Shown here in pieces: positions 33,732 to 43,017 of a DNA stretch of 64,000 nucleotides. The DNA is from Gordius sp. MW1 (lineage: Eukaryota > Nematomorpha > Gordioida > Gordea > Gordiidae): positions 1,598,001-1,662,000 of the forward strand of contig OZ038533.1 of NCBI GenBank assembly GCA_964036665.1, read 5' to 3'. The notes below the pieces were generated by a model, which saw only the letters and a program-made list of their open reading frames with translations, was not told where the DNA came from and made no database searches. Made by a program: the position numbers and the translations under genes. How positions within the stretch are numbered: the stretch's first letter is position 1; the number at the start of each line of letters is the position of its first letter.

Positions 33732-34481
33732 TGTAGTATTCTTAACTACATTGTAGTATATCAACTACTCAGAAATCGCTGAAGTATGTATGTATGTATA
33801 AGCCCCGATGACAAACAAGAGCTTAGCTAAATCGGCAAGCTAAGATTGAGTCCCATCTAACACCATTGGTGCATCTCGGGCCACGCTAACCAAAGGTTAC
33901 GTGTTCAGTTGTTAGTAGGTTAGTGGTTAATTTGTTAGTATACTAAAGCGAAGGTCAGTACTGTTAGTAAGAAGCACTAAATAAGCAAAAGCGGACCATG
34001 CATGAGACTAATATAAGCATATAAATATTAAATATTAAGGATACGACACTTCCTTGAGATTGCGGTAAGAGGACTTGAAGGTTTTCCATTGTTCGCTAGA
34101 GCGTCGGCCTCGGGCTCACGGATCGATGGTGTGGAAAGAAAGTGTTTTTCCGATGTGGTTGGTTTGAGGAGCTACCGCTTCTCCAATCAGATTGTGGTAC
34201 TCGCTAGGAGGCTCTCCATCCCTGGTTAGCTAGTTTGGGCGTCGGATTGGGGCTTATTTACGATGCAGTTGGGTTGAGGGGCTACCGATTATCCACTCAG
34301 ATTTCGGTGTAAGGCCTAGAAGGTTCTCCATGGTTAATATCTGGCAGAAATCGCTGAAGCTTTTTATTAATATGCAAAATCAACTAAAACATGTGATGAT
34401 GAAAAAACATATATATTCCCCACTAGGAACAACGAACTTAAACGTATATATAAATACAAAGTATAAATCTATGATATTACA
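33732..34481 (-). repeat. 5' LTR of gypsy Y, split by an insertion
   Basis: The LTR parts 33732-33784 and 34360-34481 add up to 175 bp, equal to the 3' LTR. The 575 bp between them is the SINE-like unit plus one copy of its TSD. Confidence 0.9.
33785..34344 (-). mobile_element. SINE-like retroposon with (CATA)n tail
   Basis: 560 bp in the 5' LTR of Y, flanked by a perfect 15 bp TSD, CAGAAATCGCTGAAG (33770-33784 and 34345-34359). One end is a TATGTATGTATGTATA run, read as a (TACA)n tail on the minus strand. Long TSD plus simple-repeat tail point to LINE-driven retroposition. The other half consists of about 2.4 tandem units of roughly 110-130 bp (34068-34344), each with GATT-CGGT, AGG-TCTCCAT and GGGGCTACCG-type blocks. 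No coding sequence, and no A or B box was recognised with confidence. Confidence 0.7.
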
Positions 34482-34485
34482 AGAT

Positions 34486-36828
34486 CCCGGGTTGTCCCTA
34501 AAATATTTATAAGAGGGTAGTGATCTGTCTGAATTGTGAATTTACGACCATAAATATACTGATGGAATTTATTTATCGCATAAATTGCTGCCGATGCCTC
34601 TCTGTCGATGACAGAGTAATTTTTCTCAGCGGGATTTAGGGACGAGAGGCGTAGGCAATAGGTTTTTCTTGGCCTGAGGAAAACTTATGCGCTATAACTG
34701 CTCCTAGACCTAAATCTGACGCGTCGATTGAAATTATGATAGGCAATTCTTTTTGATATGGCACTATAGTTTTTCTGTTAGAAATTATAGTTTTAACTTT
34801 TTCAAAAGTTAATTTTTCTAAGTCGCCCCATACCCATTTTGTATTAATGGAAGTTAATTTGTATAAAGGAGCGCAATTTATCTGAAGTTTGGGGATAAAA
34901 GTTTCTAAATAGTTTACCAACCCAAGGAAAGAACGAAGTTCCTTTTTGTTTTCTGGTGTTTTAAAACTTTTAATCTTTAGAACCTTATCCTCACTCGCTG
35001 TTATACCTTCACTATTAATTATATGTCCTAAGTATTTGACAGACTTTTTAAATAGTTGCATTTTTGTTTGAGATGTTGTTAAACCAACAGTTTGAAAGAG
35101 ATTTAATACTGTTACTAATTTGTATAAGTGATCCTTTTCGTTTTTACCGCTAATTATAACATCGTCCATAAAGACGCTCACCCCGGGTATGTTATTAACC
35201 AATTGTCTCATAAACCTATGAAAGATAATCGGCGCTGTTGTAAGCCCAAACGGTAATCTCTTATAACGAAAATATCCTATATGCGTTGATATGTTTAAAT
35301 ATTTCCTTGATTTCTCATCAAGTTCAAGCTGTAAAAAGGCATCCCTGAGATCAATGATAGAAAAAATTTTACCTCCGGCTATTCTTTCGGCCACGTCACT
35401 AAAAGTCGGTAAAATATCCTGATCTTTAGCCAAGTGTTGATTTATGGTTAAACGAAAATCACCACATATACGCACCTTCCCTGTTTTCTTCTTAACATTT
35501 ACCGTTGGCGTAGCCCATTTAATCGGCGTTAAAGTAGGATTAACTTTTTCAATGACGTCTTCGTTAAGTAGCCGTTGTAGTTCATCTTCTACAGCTTGTC
35601 GTAGTGGAAACGGTACCCTTCTTGCTGCAAACATTTTTGGCATCGCGTTATCATTGATTTCGAGCGTCACTTTGAAATCCTTTACTTTTCCTAATTTTTC
35701 GCAAAAGACGTGGGGAAATTGTTTTATAATTGCATGTACATTTGAAGGTATTTCAATAATAGAATTTAGGCAAACCAACTTTGGTAAAGTTAAGTTAAAT
35801 TTTGAGATAAATGGCATACCGAATATTGCTGAACCTTTACCTTTGATGACATAAATATCTAAATACTTTGTCACACCACCAACGTCCACCTTCACTTTGG
35901 TTTTACCAAGTGTTGAAATAGCCGTTATACCATAGCCGTATATCTTCGGAGCTTGGTAAAGTTTAGGCTTGCCGATTCGAGACCACGTTATTTCATCAAT
36001 GACGCTACATGCCGCACCCGTATCGAAGATCATTTCATAGGGCACATCGTTAATTCGTACGTTGATGTGAGCTTTGGTGTGCTGATCGAAGTCGTGGTTG
36101 ATGGCTGATAACGTATTCATCACCGTTCTACAATTTTTTGCTAAATTGTTTGGTTTCCCACACCGATAACATTTAGGGGGTGGCTTTTTCCTAAGTGTGC
36201 TAAATTTAGGAAAATGTACATCTCTATTGTTGAAGTTATTAAACGACTGCTTAACCTTGTTTACTTCAACAGCCCCCGATGTTTCGTGTTCAACCGAATC
36301 TAACGCCAATGCTAGATTAACTGTTTCTTCGAAACTTATGTTACCACTCGGATACTTAGCTCTTAACTCAATGTTAAGCCTTGGTAAGTTACATCCTAGG
36401 ACAAATATATCCTTTAATACCTCGTCTAGACTATTTTCAAATTTACAGTTTTTCAAAAGAAATTTCAAACGAATACTAAATTCAATAATACTTTCGTTAT
36501 TTCTAATTGCCTTATAAAATTGTTCTCTATGATGATAAATAGAAAACTTATTGGCGAATATACTCCTAAGGGCATTAATTATCTCATCGTAATTAGTCTT
36601 GTCTACTAATTTTGGATATAAAAAGTCCCTTAATTTTGTTTAAGTGTTAAGGCCTACGTAAGTGAGTAACAATGTTTTTCGCCTTTCTCCCGTGATGTCT
36701 CTCAACTTGAATAAGAGCTCGATATTAAATAAATAATCATCAATAGAATTACTTGGATCATACAGAATTGAATCCTTCAATTCCTTTGAGTAATCGCAAG
36801 AAAAATTCGTCTCCGGTTTGATGGCCAT
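34486..36828 (-). pseudogene. Gypsy X gag, protease, RT and start of RNase H
   Basis: Start MAIKPETNF at 36828. A TAA at 36640 interrupts (GLNT, stop, TKLRDF), after which the same frame runs to 34636. It has one zinc knuckle, CYRCGKPNNLAKNC, and protease MIFDTGAACSVID near 36000. RT has RICGDFRLTINQHL, FSIIDLRDAFLQLEL, RLPFGLTTAPIIFHRF and SVFMDDVIISG (FMDD box). FLGLVNYLETFIP and ISIDASDLGLGAVIAH, the RNase H start, follow. One extra base near 34640 shifts the frame; after it ASLNPAEKNYSVIDRE, FHQYIYGRKF and TDHYPL can be read up to the Y insertion. Confidence 0.88.
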
Positions 36829-36920
36829 CTTAAAATAATATAGATAATAAATTCTTTAAGTTGAGCGAGGTAGGGAGCGTCTTCTAAACGAGGTTGAGTT
36901 TAAGGTCCAAGGGTTCTAAG

Positions 36921-36932
36921 GTCTCGTCGCCA
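36921..36932 (-). promoter_or_regulatory. Primer binding site of gypsy X
   Basis: On the minus strand, TGGCGACGAGAC begins one base after the 5' LTR. The TGGCGAC start is common among gypsy elements. Confidence 0.7.
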
Positions 36933-36933
36933 T

Positions 36934-37105
36934 TATAGAATATCCGGTTTATTAGGTAACATATAAGAAACAAAACAAAAGGTGACTGATGGTAATAACA
37001 ATAACACGTTTAAATAGACATTCTATTTACAACCAATTAACAATCAATTAACATTACATTTCAATTCGAACGCTCAAGGTCAAGATAGTATTTGCATACA
37101 TTACA
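36934..37105 (-). repeat. 5' LTR of gypsy X
   Basis: 172 bp, followed on the + strand by the TSD copy AAAAT (37106-37110) and then the outer hAT. Confidence 0.9.
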
Positions 37106-37598
37106 AAAATCATACAACTTAGCCTTAGGTTCGACTACTATTACTAAAGTTTCTGCTAGCTGTCTGACTTGCTGAAGATCTTGGTCCTTTTTTTGCAATT
37201 GCTTCCATAATATATTCAAATTGTCGTAGAGAAGTGAGAAAAGTTGAAGCTTCTGTTGCAACATCGTGATCATACCAGCTTGCTTCAATTTCTCCTTATT
37301 TGGTTTCTCTTCCATTTCTGGCAACATTTCAAATAAAACTTCATGACGTTTGAATAGATTAAATGGATTGTCACTTTTATTAGCGATTCATGGGGAATTA
37401 GCTCCTACTCTAGTCCAGATGACGCTGGGAAAAAGAAAATATTAAATTATTATATAATGACTTTCTTTATGATACTAGATTTTATTATTTGTTGAAATAA
37501 AAATGTTATAAAAAATTTTTGGAAAATTTCCCCCCCCCGCGCCTGTCGGGTTAGTATTACCGTCTAAATCACAACGAAGGTGATTAAGGAAATTAGTT

Positions 37599-37661
37599 GT
37601 GGATAGAATGCGGATAACATGCTGGAATGTGGGCACGTTGATGGGAAAGAGCATCGAGGTT
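37599..37661 (+). pseudogene. LINE endonuclease start
   Basis: Reads MRITCWNVGTLMGKSIEVA, matching the beginning of AP endonuclease domains in RTE-type LINEs (TWNVRTL-GKS). It stops at the inserted DNA and continues near 38520. Confidence 0.7.
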
Positions 37662-37781
37662 GCCAAAAAAAAATTTCAATGCAAAAACCCTTTAAAAAAA
37701 CTTATGTTTTGCCCCCCGCCCCTAATTAAACATTTAAAGGTTTCGCCCCCACCCCCAATCCAAAACATGGCTACGCCCTTG
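37661..37781. mobile_element. hAT-type MITE, left end missing
   Basis: It shares AAAAAAAATTTCAATGCAAAA, a GTTTTGCCCCCC block and ACGTTTCGCCCC-like blocks with the MITE at 52207-52456. It ends CATGGCTACGCCCTTG. The left end is cut off at the LINE junction and no TSD was found. Confidence 0.6.
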
Positions 37782-38519
37782 CACAAATGCAAAAAAGTAG
37801 AAAGGTACTTTTATAAACGCACTTTCTCGTTTTGAATCCTTTATTTTAATAAGTCAAATTGTACGATTGGGTTATACAATATAAGTCAATAAGGAATCGG
37901 ATAAAGTTTCTCGATATATATAAAACTATGGAATGGACGATGGCCGTGGAGAAGCGGTGTTCGCGTAACCAATCGGTTAGAATGAGGGACGTCAACGGTT
38001 AACAAATAAGGTATTGAGTTAGGGCCGTTTGTTAATTCGTGGACAATCGCAGTTACTAGCAGAGAAGAAGAGAAGAATACGATTCCGTCTACGGCGAAAG
38101 GAAGATATCGGATTAAGAAACGTCTGGCTCTTGTTAGATTTATGCCGCTGGACCCACGTGTCTAAAATGAGGAATAAACATCTCCCATCCGCAGGACTAA
38201 CGTGTCCTGAACGCAAAATAAATATCTCCTCTAGCAGGACTAAATAAAAAATTTAATAACTCTCTATCATGGTCAAATTCTCGCTATTTAAACCTTGTCA
38301 ATGCGCTCCTCAATTTGCATGCGGGATGCCGACCGTTCGACGTCTGCTTCTAATTAGTGCACATCTATTCACATAACAAAATACATAATATTTTATTCCC
38401 GACGCTATGTCATTAGCATAGGCTAGCCAAAGAGTTAACTACCTAACCACGGCTGCCGCCATAACTAAATCTTTTACTCACGTTAACTCATTTGACTAAA
38501 CGTCAAAACTAACTAACTA
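37782..38519. other. Unidentified insert in the LINE endonuclease
   Basis: This 740 bp block separates two parts of the endonuclease domain. It has moderate GC with several ACTAACGTGTCCTGAACGC-type stretches, an AAAATGAGGAATAAACATCTCC and GCAAAATAAATATCTCCTC near-repeat (38163-38230), and AACTAACTAACTAC at its right edge. No protein motif was recognised. It may be a SINE or solo LTR of unknown type, or a rearranged piece. Confidence 0.4.
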
Positions 38520-39434
38520 CCACAGGTACATCGCCTGCCTACAAGAGACGAGGTGGAACGGAACCATAGTTCGGGAGTTAGGATAGAGATGACCAAATCG
38601 TATAAACGGGTCGGTATCGTTTTGAGCGAATTGTTCGAGGACAAGGTCCAGCTGATTGCAATTTAAGGAAACTTCTATGTGCCCGTATGCTTCCCAAATT
38701 GGGTGTATAGAATCAGTGAAAGACATTTTTTGATTCATTGGAAAATGAGATACAAAAGGACAAGAATAAAATGTAATAATCGGGGCGGACTTCAATGTCC
38801 ACGCAGTAAAAGATCGCCTCTCTTATGAACAAAATCATGGAGGCTTTGGGCATGGCCTGAAGAACAAGGAAAAACTCTCCAAATATTTCAAGCAAACGAC
38901 ATGGCGATTGTTTACATGTATTTTCGAAAACGCGAAGACTTGAAATGCATTGAAGCCAGATTAACCATTTGCTCATTCGGCGAAAGGATTTATGGAGAAT
39001 CAAAAATTGCAAAGTATTATAGGGGGAACAAATCGTCAGGCAACATCGTTCACTTGTTATGGATCTTGAAATAAAAAGTATTATCAGAAAGACGGGTGTA
39101 TGAACCTCGAATTCGATACGAAACGTTAAAGGATACGTCAACAAACGATACATATCATCAAAACACCCTCGCACTCTTGGCTGCAAGGAAGTAGCAAAGG
39201 GACATAGATGACTAATGGGAGACGCTAACTGCGGACATAAAGGAAACAGCGATTCGAGTTCTAGGATAGACCAAAGAAGGCAGAGGTATGAATAGGGAAC
39301 TATGGTGGTAGGGCCAATCGGTTATGGATTTTATTGAAAGAAAAAAAATTTATATAGACGGTGGCTTAATAAGTCGGAGAAGAGTCCATAGAAGCAAAGA
39401 GAGCCGCGAAAAAGTCGTTGCAAACTGCAAGATC
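38520..39434 (+). pseudogene. LINE endonuclease, second part
   Basis: IACLQETRWNGT (38528-38563) is the catalytic Glu motif. GADFNVHA (near 38788) is the DFN motif, and HGGFGHGLKNKE and FQANDMAIVYM follow near 38840-38920, all typical of RTE-type endonucleases. The connector to RT is readable to about 39430 and matches the - strand copy. Many frame breaks. Confidence 0.7.
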
Positions 39435-39945
39435 TTAAGGATATAATTTTTTTTGTAATTCGATTGATTTATTAGAGGTTATAAACATTATAAATTAAAC
39501 ACAGTATATAAAAACGATAATATATAGATATAAATCAGAGCTCGTCGACATCACAGGTTTCATTCTCGAGAAGCGGCCAACTATCGGCCAGGAACTTAAA
39601 TTTGCATTTCGCAATAAGAATGCCAATTTTGGTTTAAGTAAAATGTTAGGAGAATACTTGAAAATTGGACAACGTCTGCCGATTTCTTTAAAAGTTAACC
39701 GCGCTTGGTCCGAAAATCCCTGAGCAGGAGGCGACAATGCGGGTTAAAATGTTAGCTGGGAGGAGGGCCTGGTATTTGACTGGCTGACGGTCCTCTGCAA
39801 TAGTTAGGGCATTATAATGTTAGTTGGAGGAGGCGAAAATGTCTATGCAGGTGAAATCCCATTATGGGGTAGACCATTTTGACAGGGGATGAGAGTTGAG
39901 CCGCCACACTTTTATTACTTCCGAGTGACTAAAAAATAATAAATA
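39435..39945. other. Second unidentified insert in the LINE
   Basis: The LINE connector is interrupted by about 510 bp with two related blocks (AAAATGTTAGCTGGGAGGAG near 39747 and TAATGTTAGTTGGAGGAGGC near 39815). The right edge is TAAAAAATAATAAATAAAA, an A-rich tail as in a + strand retroposon. A minus-strand open frame here has no recognised domain. TSD not found. Confidence 0.4.
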
Positions 39946-40990
39946 AAATGGATCATAAAGGGGGCGACAGGCTTATGCACAAATTGTCCAATATAAGGTA
40001 TAAGAAAAGTCGCAATGTCGGAGTCCTTAGAATAATCAAAAGCGAAAAGGGTCAAACTTTATTAAAGCCGAAGGTAGTGATGGATAGGCGGGAAGGATAT
40101 TTCAAGGAACTTATGAATATTGCAAATAACAAAATCTCCTTTACCGATATTGAGCCAAACTTAATTATGGTCTAACTCCTTCAGGAGGATGAAGTTAAGA
40201 CATAAAGAACAGGATGCAAAAAGGAAAGGGATCCAGTTCGAATACCTATGGAAGCATTGCTCGGATGCCGTGAAGAAGGAGTCACGACCATTACGAACCT
40301 CTTTAACAAGATATTGGTAGAAGAGCGAATTCCTAATCAATGGAGAGCACACAATTATTCCCTTTTTAAAGGCAAAGGAGACCTTAAGGACTGTGGCAAT
40401 TAAAGAGGAATCAAGTTAACTTGCCATTCCTTGAAGCCTATGTAGGATCTTAGTAACATGGCTAAAAAACGAGGTTGAAATATCGGCTAACTAATTCGGA
40501 TATGTGCCCGGGAGATCTACGATCGATCCAATCTTGGCACTATGACAAATGATGGATAAATATAGGGAAAAGAAAAGTAACCTACATATGGTCTTTATCG
40601 ACTTGTAGAAAGCTTATGACACGGTCTCTCGCGATTTAATAAGGTTGTTTGAGAAAACAAAACATCCTTAACGCAAATGTACAGCTTGTCAAAAATGTTT
40701 ATGAAGCCATAAATTAATGGGTTAGGGCGATATTTTTAAACTCTAAACCTTTATGAGTTGAAAATAGATTCCATCAAGAATCTGCTCTAAGTCCCTTTTT
40801 TTATTCATTATAATTATAACACGACAACGTAAGACATTTATAAGCCATCGCAATGGTGTATACTATTGTTGTAATAACTGCGGTTTTATTTGGTCGACTT
40901 TTGGTTTTACTAAAACGAACGGTCCCTTTTAATCTGTTTTTGAAATTTCGACTTAGCCTAGAGGTCGACTATGTTTATGTTTAGTCGAAT

Positions 40991-41600
40991 TAGAGGTGTG
41001 CACGGATCAATCCGATCCGACATCCGACCCGTCCGAACTCGGATGTCGGATCAACATTTTATTTTAGTCGGATCGGATCGGATTTTCAAATTTAAAATAA
41101 ACAATAATAAGTTCTATTTAATTAAATTAATAATTTTTAGTATACCTTTTCATAATTATCTTTGAAATGAAGTTGCAAATATGATTCAAAAAAAGATTTG
41201 CTGAAATGGTGGGTTTCATATCAAACAGTCCTGCCAAGGCATTATAAGCTGGCAAATAAAGTTTTAGCTATACCTGCTACCTCCACCACTTCGGAAAGAA
41301 ATTTCTCGGTGGCTGGAAGAACAATAGAAGAAAGAAGAACGCGAATTAAACCAGAAAATTTAGATTCTTTATTATTTTTATAATAATATGGAATTAGTCA
41401 AATAAAATTTTATATTTATTTCGGGTCTATTAAAAATGCTATACCTTATTTTTATGTATTTTGAATTTAATCCTCAATAAAAAGTTCTGTTCGTAAAATA
41501 TTTATTTAAAAATTTCGGATCGGATCGGATGGATATAAAATTTTTCAAAAACCCCTCGGATCGGATCGGATCAAAAAAACTTGATCCGTGCACACCTCTA
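40991..41600. mobile_element. hAT derivative with CGGATCGGAT repeats
   Basis: Perfect 20 bp inverted ends, TAGAGGTGTGCACGGATCAA, and a perfect 8 bp TSD, AGTCGAAT (40983-40990 and 41601-41608). The subterminal regions contain repeated CGGATCGGAT. It retains only the last part of a hAT transposase (41198-41383). Confidence 0.93.
41198..41383 (+). CDS. hAT dimerisation-domain fragment
   Basis: 61 codons, reading WWVSYQTVLPRHYKLANKVL and then the diagnostic IPATSTTSERNFSVAGRTI and LDSLLFL of the hAT C-terminal dimerisation domain. The upstream catalytic core is absent, so this is a relic carried by a non-autonomous element. The start codon is chosen only because it is the first ATG. Confidence 0.75.
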   Translation: MLKWWVSYQTVLPRHYKLANKVLAIPATSTTSERNFSVAGRTIEERRTRIKPENLDSLLFL

Positions 41601-42307
41601 AGTCGAATAAAAGACAAACTCCGTTTTAACAACACTCGTCTATACTATATGCAGATGATGTAGCACTATGCAAAGAGAGAAAGGCGAAAGTATTCGAAGA
41701 AAACGAAAAATGATCTACGCGACTAGCTGGTTATGGTTTAAAGAACAGCAATCGAAAAACATGGAGATGAACGTTACAGGCACCCCATCGCTAGAGGACA
41801 ATCTGAAGTACACTACAGTAGACAGGTTTTTATACCTCGGTCCGATGCTATAGTACCACAAGAAAATGCCTAAATGGTTGAAGAACAAAGCTTACAAATC
41901 CATAGTAAGACCGATGTTACACCTTGGAAGTGAAACATGGACATTAAACTCAATGGAGGAAAAGTTATCGCAGTCCACGGACATGAGAATTATACGGTAA
42001 ACTGTGGTATACTAAACTCGACCATATGACGAATGACTATGGACAAAAATGGGGATTCAACCTATGGAGAACTTGATTAACTGATATTGGCTAAGGTGGT
42101 ATGGGCATTTACTAAGAAGGGAAAATTATTGGACATGGAGGTACGGGGAAGAGAAGAGGACGTTTAGTGTCACGTGGAGGCAAGTGGACAAAGTTAGGGA
42201 AACCTAGAAGATTAACTAGATATGGCCCTTGCACGATTAATATTGAAGAAACTCATCAAAACAAACCCCACGACTGTGACACCAAATACTTGATAAAGAA
42301 GAAGACT

Positions 42308-42773
42308 ATGAACTGTGCTGGATGAGGGCACAGAAGCAAAACAGAATGGCAAGAATTTTTATGATCATTTCTAAGGGACCGATTGCAATATAATGGGAAT
42401 GATTACTATTAAAGGGATTGTTCATTAGAACTAAGGGGAGGCAGTAATTTTTCATGTTGGCAAAAAATCGACAAATTTATGACCAAAACCACCAAATTAT
42501 AAAAAGGGGCAAAGTCAAATGCAAAAGTGGCGAAAACTTTTCAAACGCTTTGATTGATCACCCTTTACTCTCCTACTAGTGTGCGGGAGGGAAGTCAAGA
42601 TGTTCAAACATAAAGAAAAACGTTGTAAATGCTCCTGTTACAGCTAGCTTTTCAACTTTTCTAACCTATGTAGGCACGTTTTCATTTTAAAAATATTAAT
42701 TATATGATTTATGAGTAACATGAGTTCCTAACAATAATTTAATTGAGTAAGTAAAATTATAGCTTAGATATAA
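42308..42773. other. Non-coding DNA after the LINE
   Basis: No gene or repeat is recognised. Confidence 0.4.
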
Positions 42774-42781
42774 TCAGATTT

Positions 42782-42945
42782 CATGGTCGTAGCCAGGATT
42801 TGAATTAGAAAGGGACAATAATGATTTAGGGAGGGGCAAAATGATAATTTTTTAAATTTTAGCCAAAATTATATAAAATTTAAAAAAATTGGAATTAGAA
42901 GGGGACAGTCGCCCCTCTGTGCCCCCCCCCCTGGCTACGCCCATG
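42782..42945. mobile_element. hAT-type MITE (164 bp)
   Basis: Starts CATGGTCGTAGCCAGGATTTG and ends CCCTGGCTACGCCCATG. Flanks TCAGATTT and TCACATTG share 6 of 8 bases. Confidence 0.65.
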
Positions 42946-43017
42946 TCACATTGCACCCAAATGACTAAGTTAGTTATTAATGTTGTGAACAATTTAAATT
43001 CTACAATATGTCATCTG

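Larger units (their letters stand above)
29695..34481 (-). mobile_element. Mag-like Ty3/gypsy element Y
   Basis: Inserted in element X with the 5 bp TSD AGATC (29690-29694 and 34482-34486). LTRs are 175 bp, differing by one base once a SINE-like insertion in the 5' LTR is ignored. A single gag-pol frame runs from about 33697 to 29882, broken by one TAG. It belongs to the same broad group as X but is a different family: two zinc knuckles and different LTRs. Confidence 0.92.
28241..37105 (-). mobile_element. Mag-like Ty3/gypsy element X
   Basis: Minus-strand element. LTRs of 171 bp (28241-28411) and 172 bp (36934-37105) differ by one indel. TSD AAAAT at 28236-28240 and 37106-37110. The primer site and purine tract are in the expected places. 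Gag has one CCHC knuckle, then DTG protease, RT, RNase H and integrase. Element Y (29695-34481) is inserted in the RNase H region, with the flanking AGATC duplicated. The motif style fits the Mag/K02A2.6-like group. A stop codon, a frameshift and integrase damage show it is inactive. Confidence 0.9.
27753..37545. mobile_element. Outer hAT derivative of a four-level nest
   Basis: The left end is CAGTGGCGCAAATGCGGGG and the right end CCCCCGCGCCTG. A perfect 8 bp TSD, TCGGGTTA, sits at 27745-27752 and 37546-37553, almost 10 kb apart. Its own sequence is only about 0.9 kb (27753-28240 and 37106-37545); the rest is gypsy X and what lies inside it. No recognisable transposase remains. Confidence 0.85.
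40864..41637. mobile_element. hAT MITE of the TAGTGTTGTAAAAACGG family
   Basis: The right end is the inverse of GAGTGTTGTTAAAACGG and the left end is TATTGTTGTAATAACTGCGG. The flanks GTGTATAC and GTCTATAC (40856-40863 and 41638-41645) agree at 7 of 8 bases. Inside are the CTTAGCC and GAGGTCGAC blocks shared with the copies in the msx introns. It hosts a further hAT at 40991-41600, so its own length is about 155 bp. Confidence 0.78.
39946..42230 (+). pseudogene. LINE reverse transcriptase, second copy
   Basis: Begins LMHKLSNIRYKKSRN and PKVVMDRREGYFKELMN. Then FKGKGDLKDCGN (near 40369), a decayed GIKLTCHSLK, VFIDL-stop-KAYDTVSRDL (near 40591-40640) and the YADD box. That box is split from its upstream WC by the hAT insertion: after removal of the insert, the text around 40850-41665 reads W-C-I-L-Y-A-D-D. 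The thumb region with VDRFLYLGPM lies near 41820. Stops are frequent. Confidence 0.7.
37590..42307 (+). mobile_element. RTE-like LINE, second copy, heavily interrupted
   Basis: It starts with an apurinic-endonuclease domain and ends at a (GAA)n tail (ACCAAATACTTGATAAAGAA, then GAAG, 42281-42304), the same 3' end as the - strand copy at 12887. It is interrupted by a truncated MITE with unknown DNA (37661-38519), by another unknown insert (about 39435-39945), and by a hAT holding a hAT (40864-41637). All coding parts are broken. Confidence 0.75.

Noticed and set aside
37061..37327. 88-residue minus-strand open frame with a helical, Gln-rich text
   Set aside because: It overlaps the X 5' LTR at its 3' end and hAT-derived sequence at its start. 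It could be a transposase scrap, but no hAT motif can be seen.
38517..39186. Long minus-strand open frames
   Set aside because: The plus strand of this stretch carries LINE endonuclease motifs (LQETRW, DFN). The minus frames are shadows.
39495..39737. 80-residue minus-strand open frame in the LINE insert
   Set aside because: No recognisable motif and no start context. Kept only as part of an unidentified insert.
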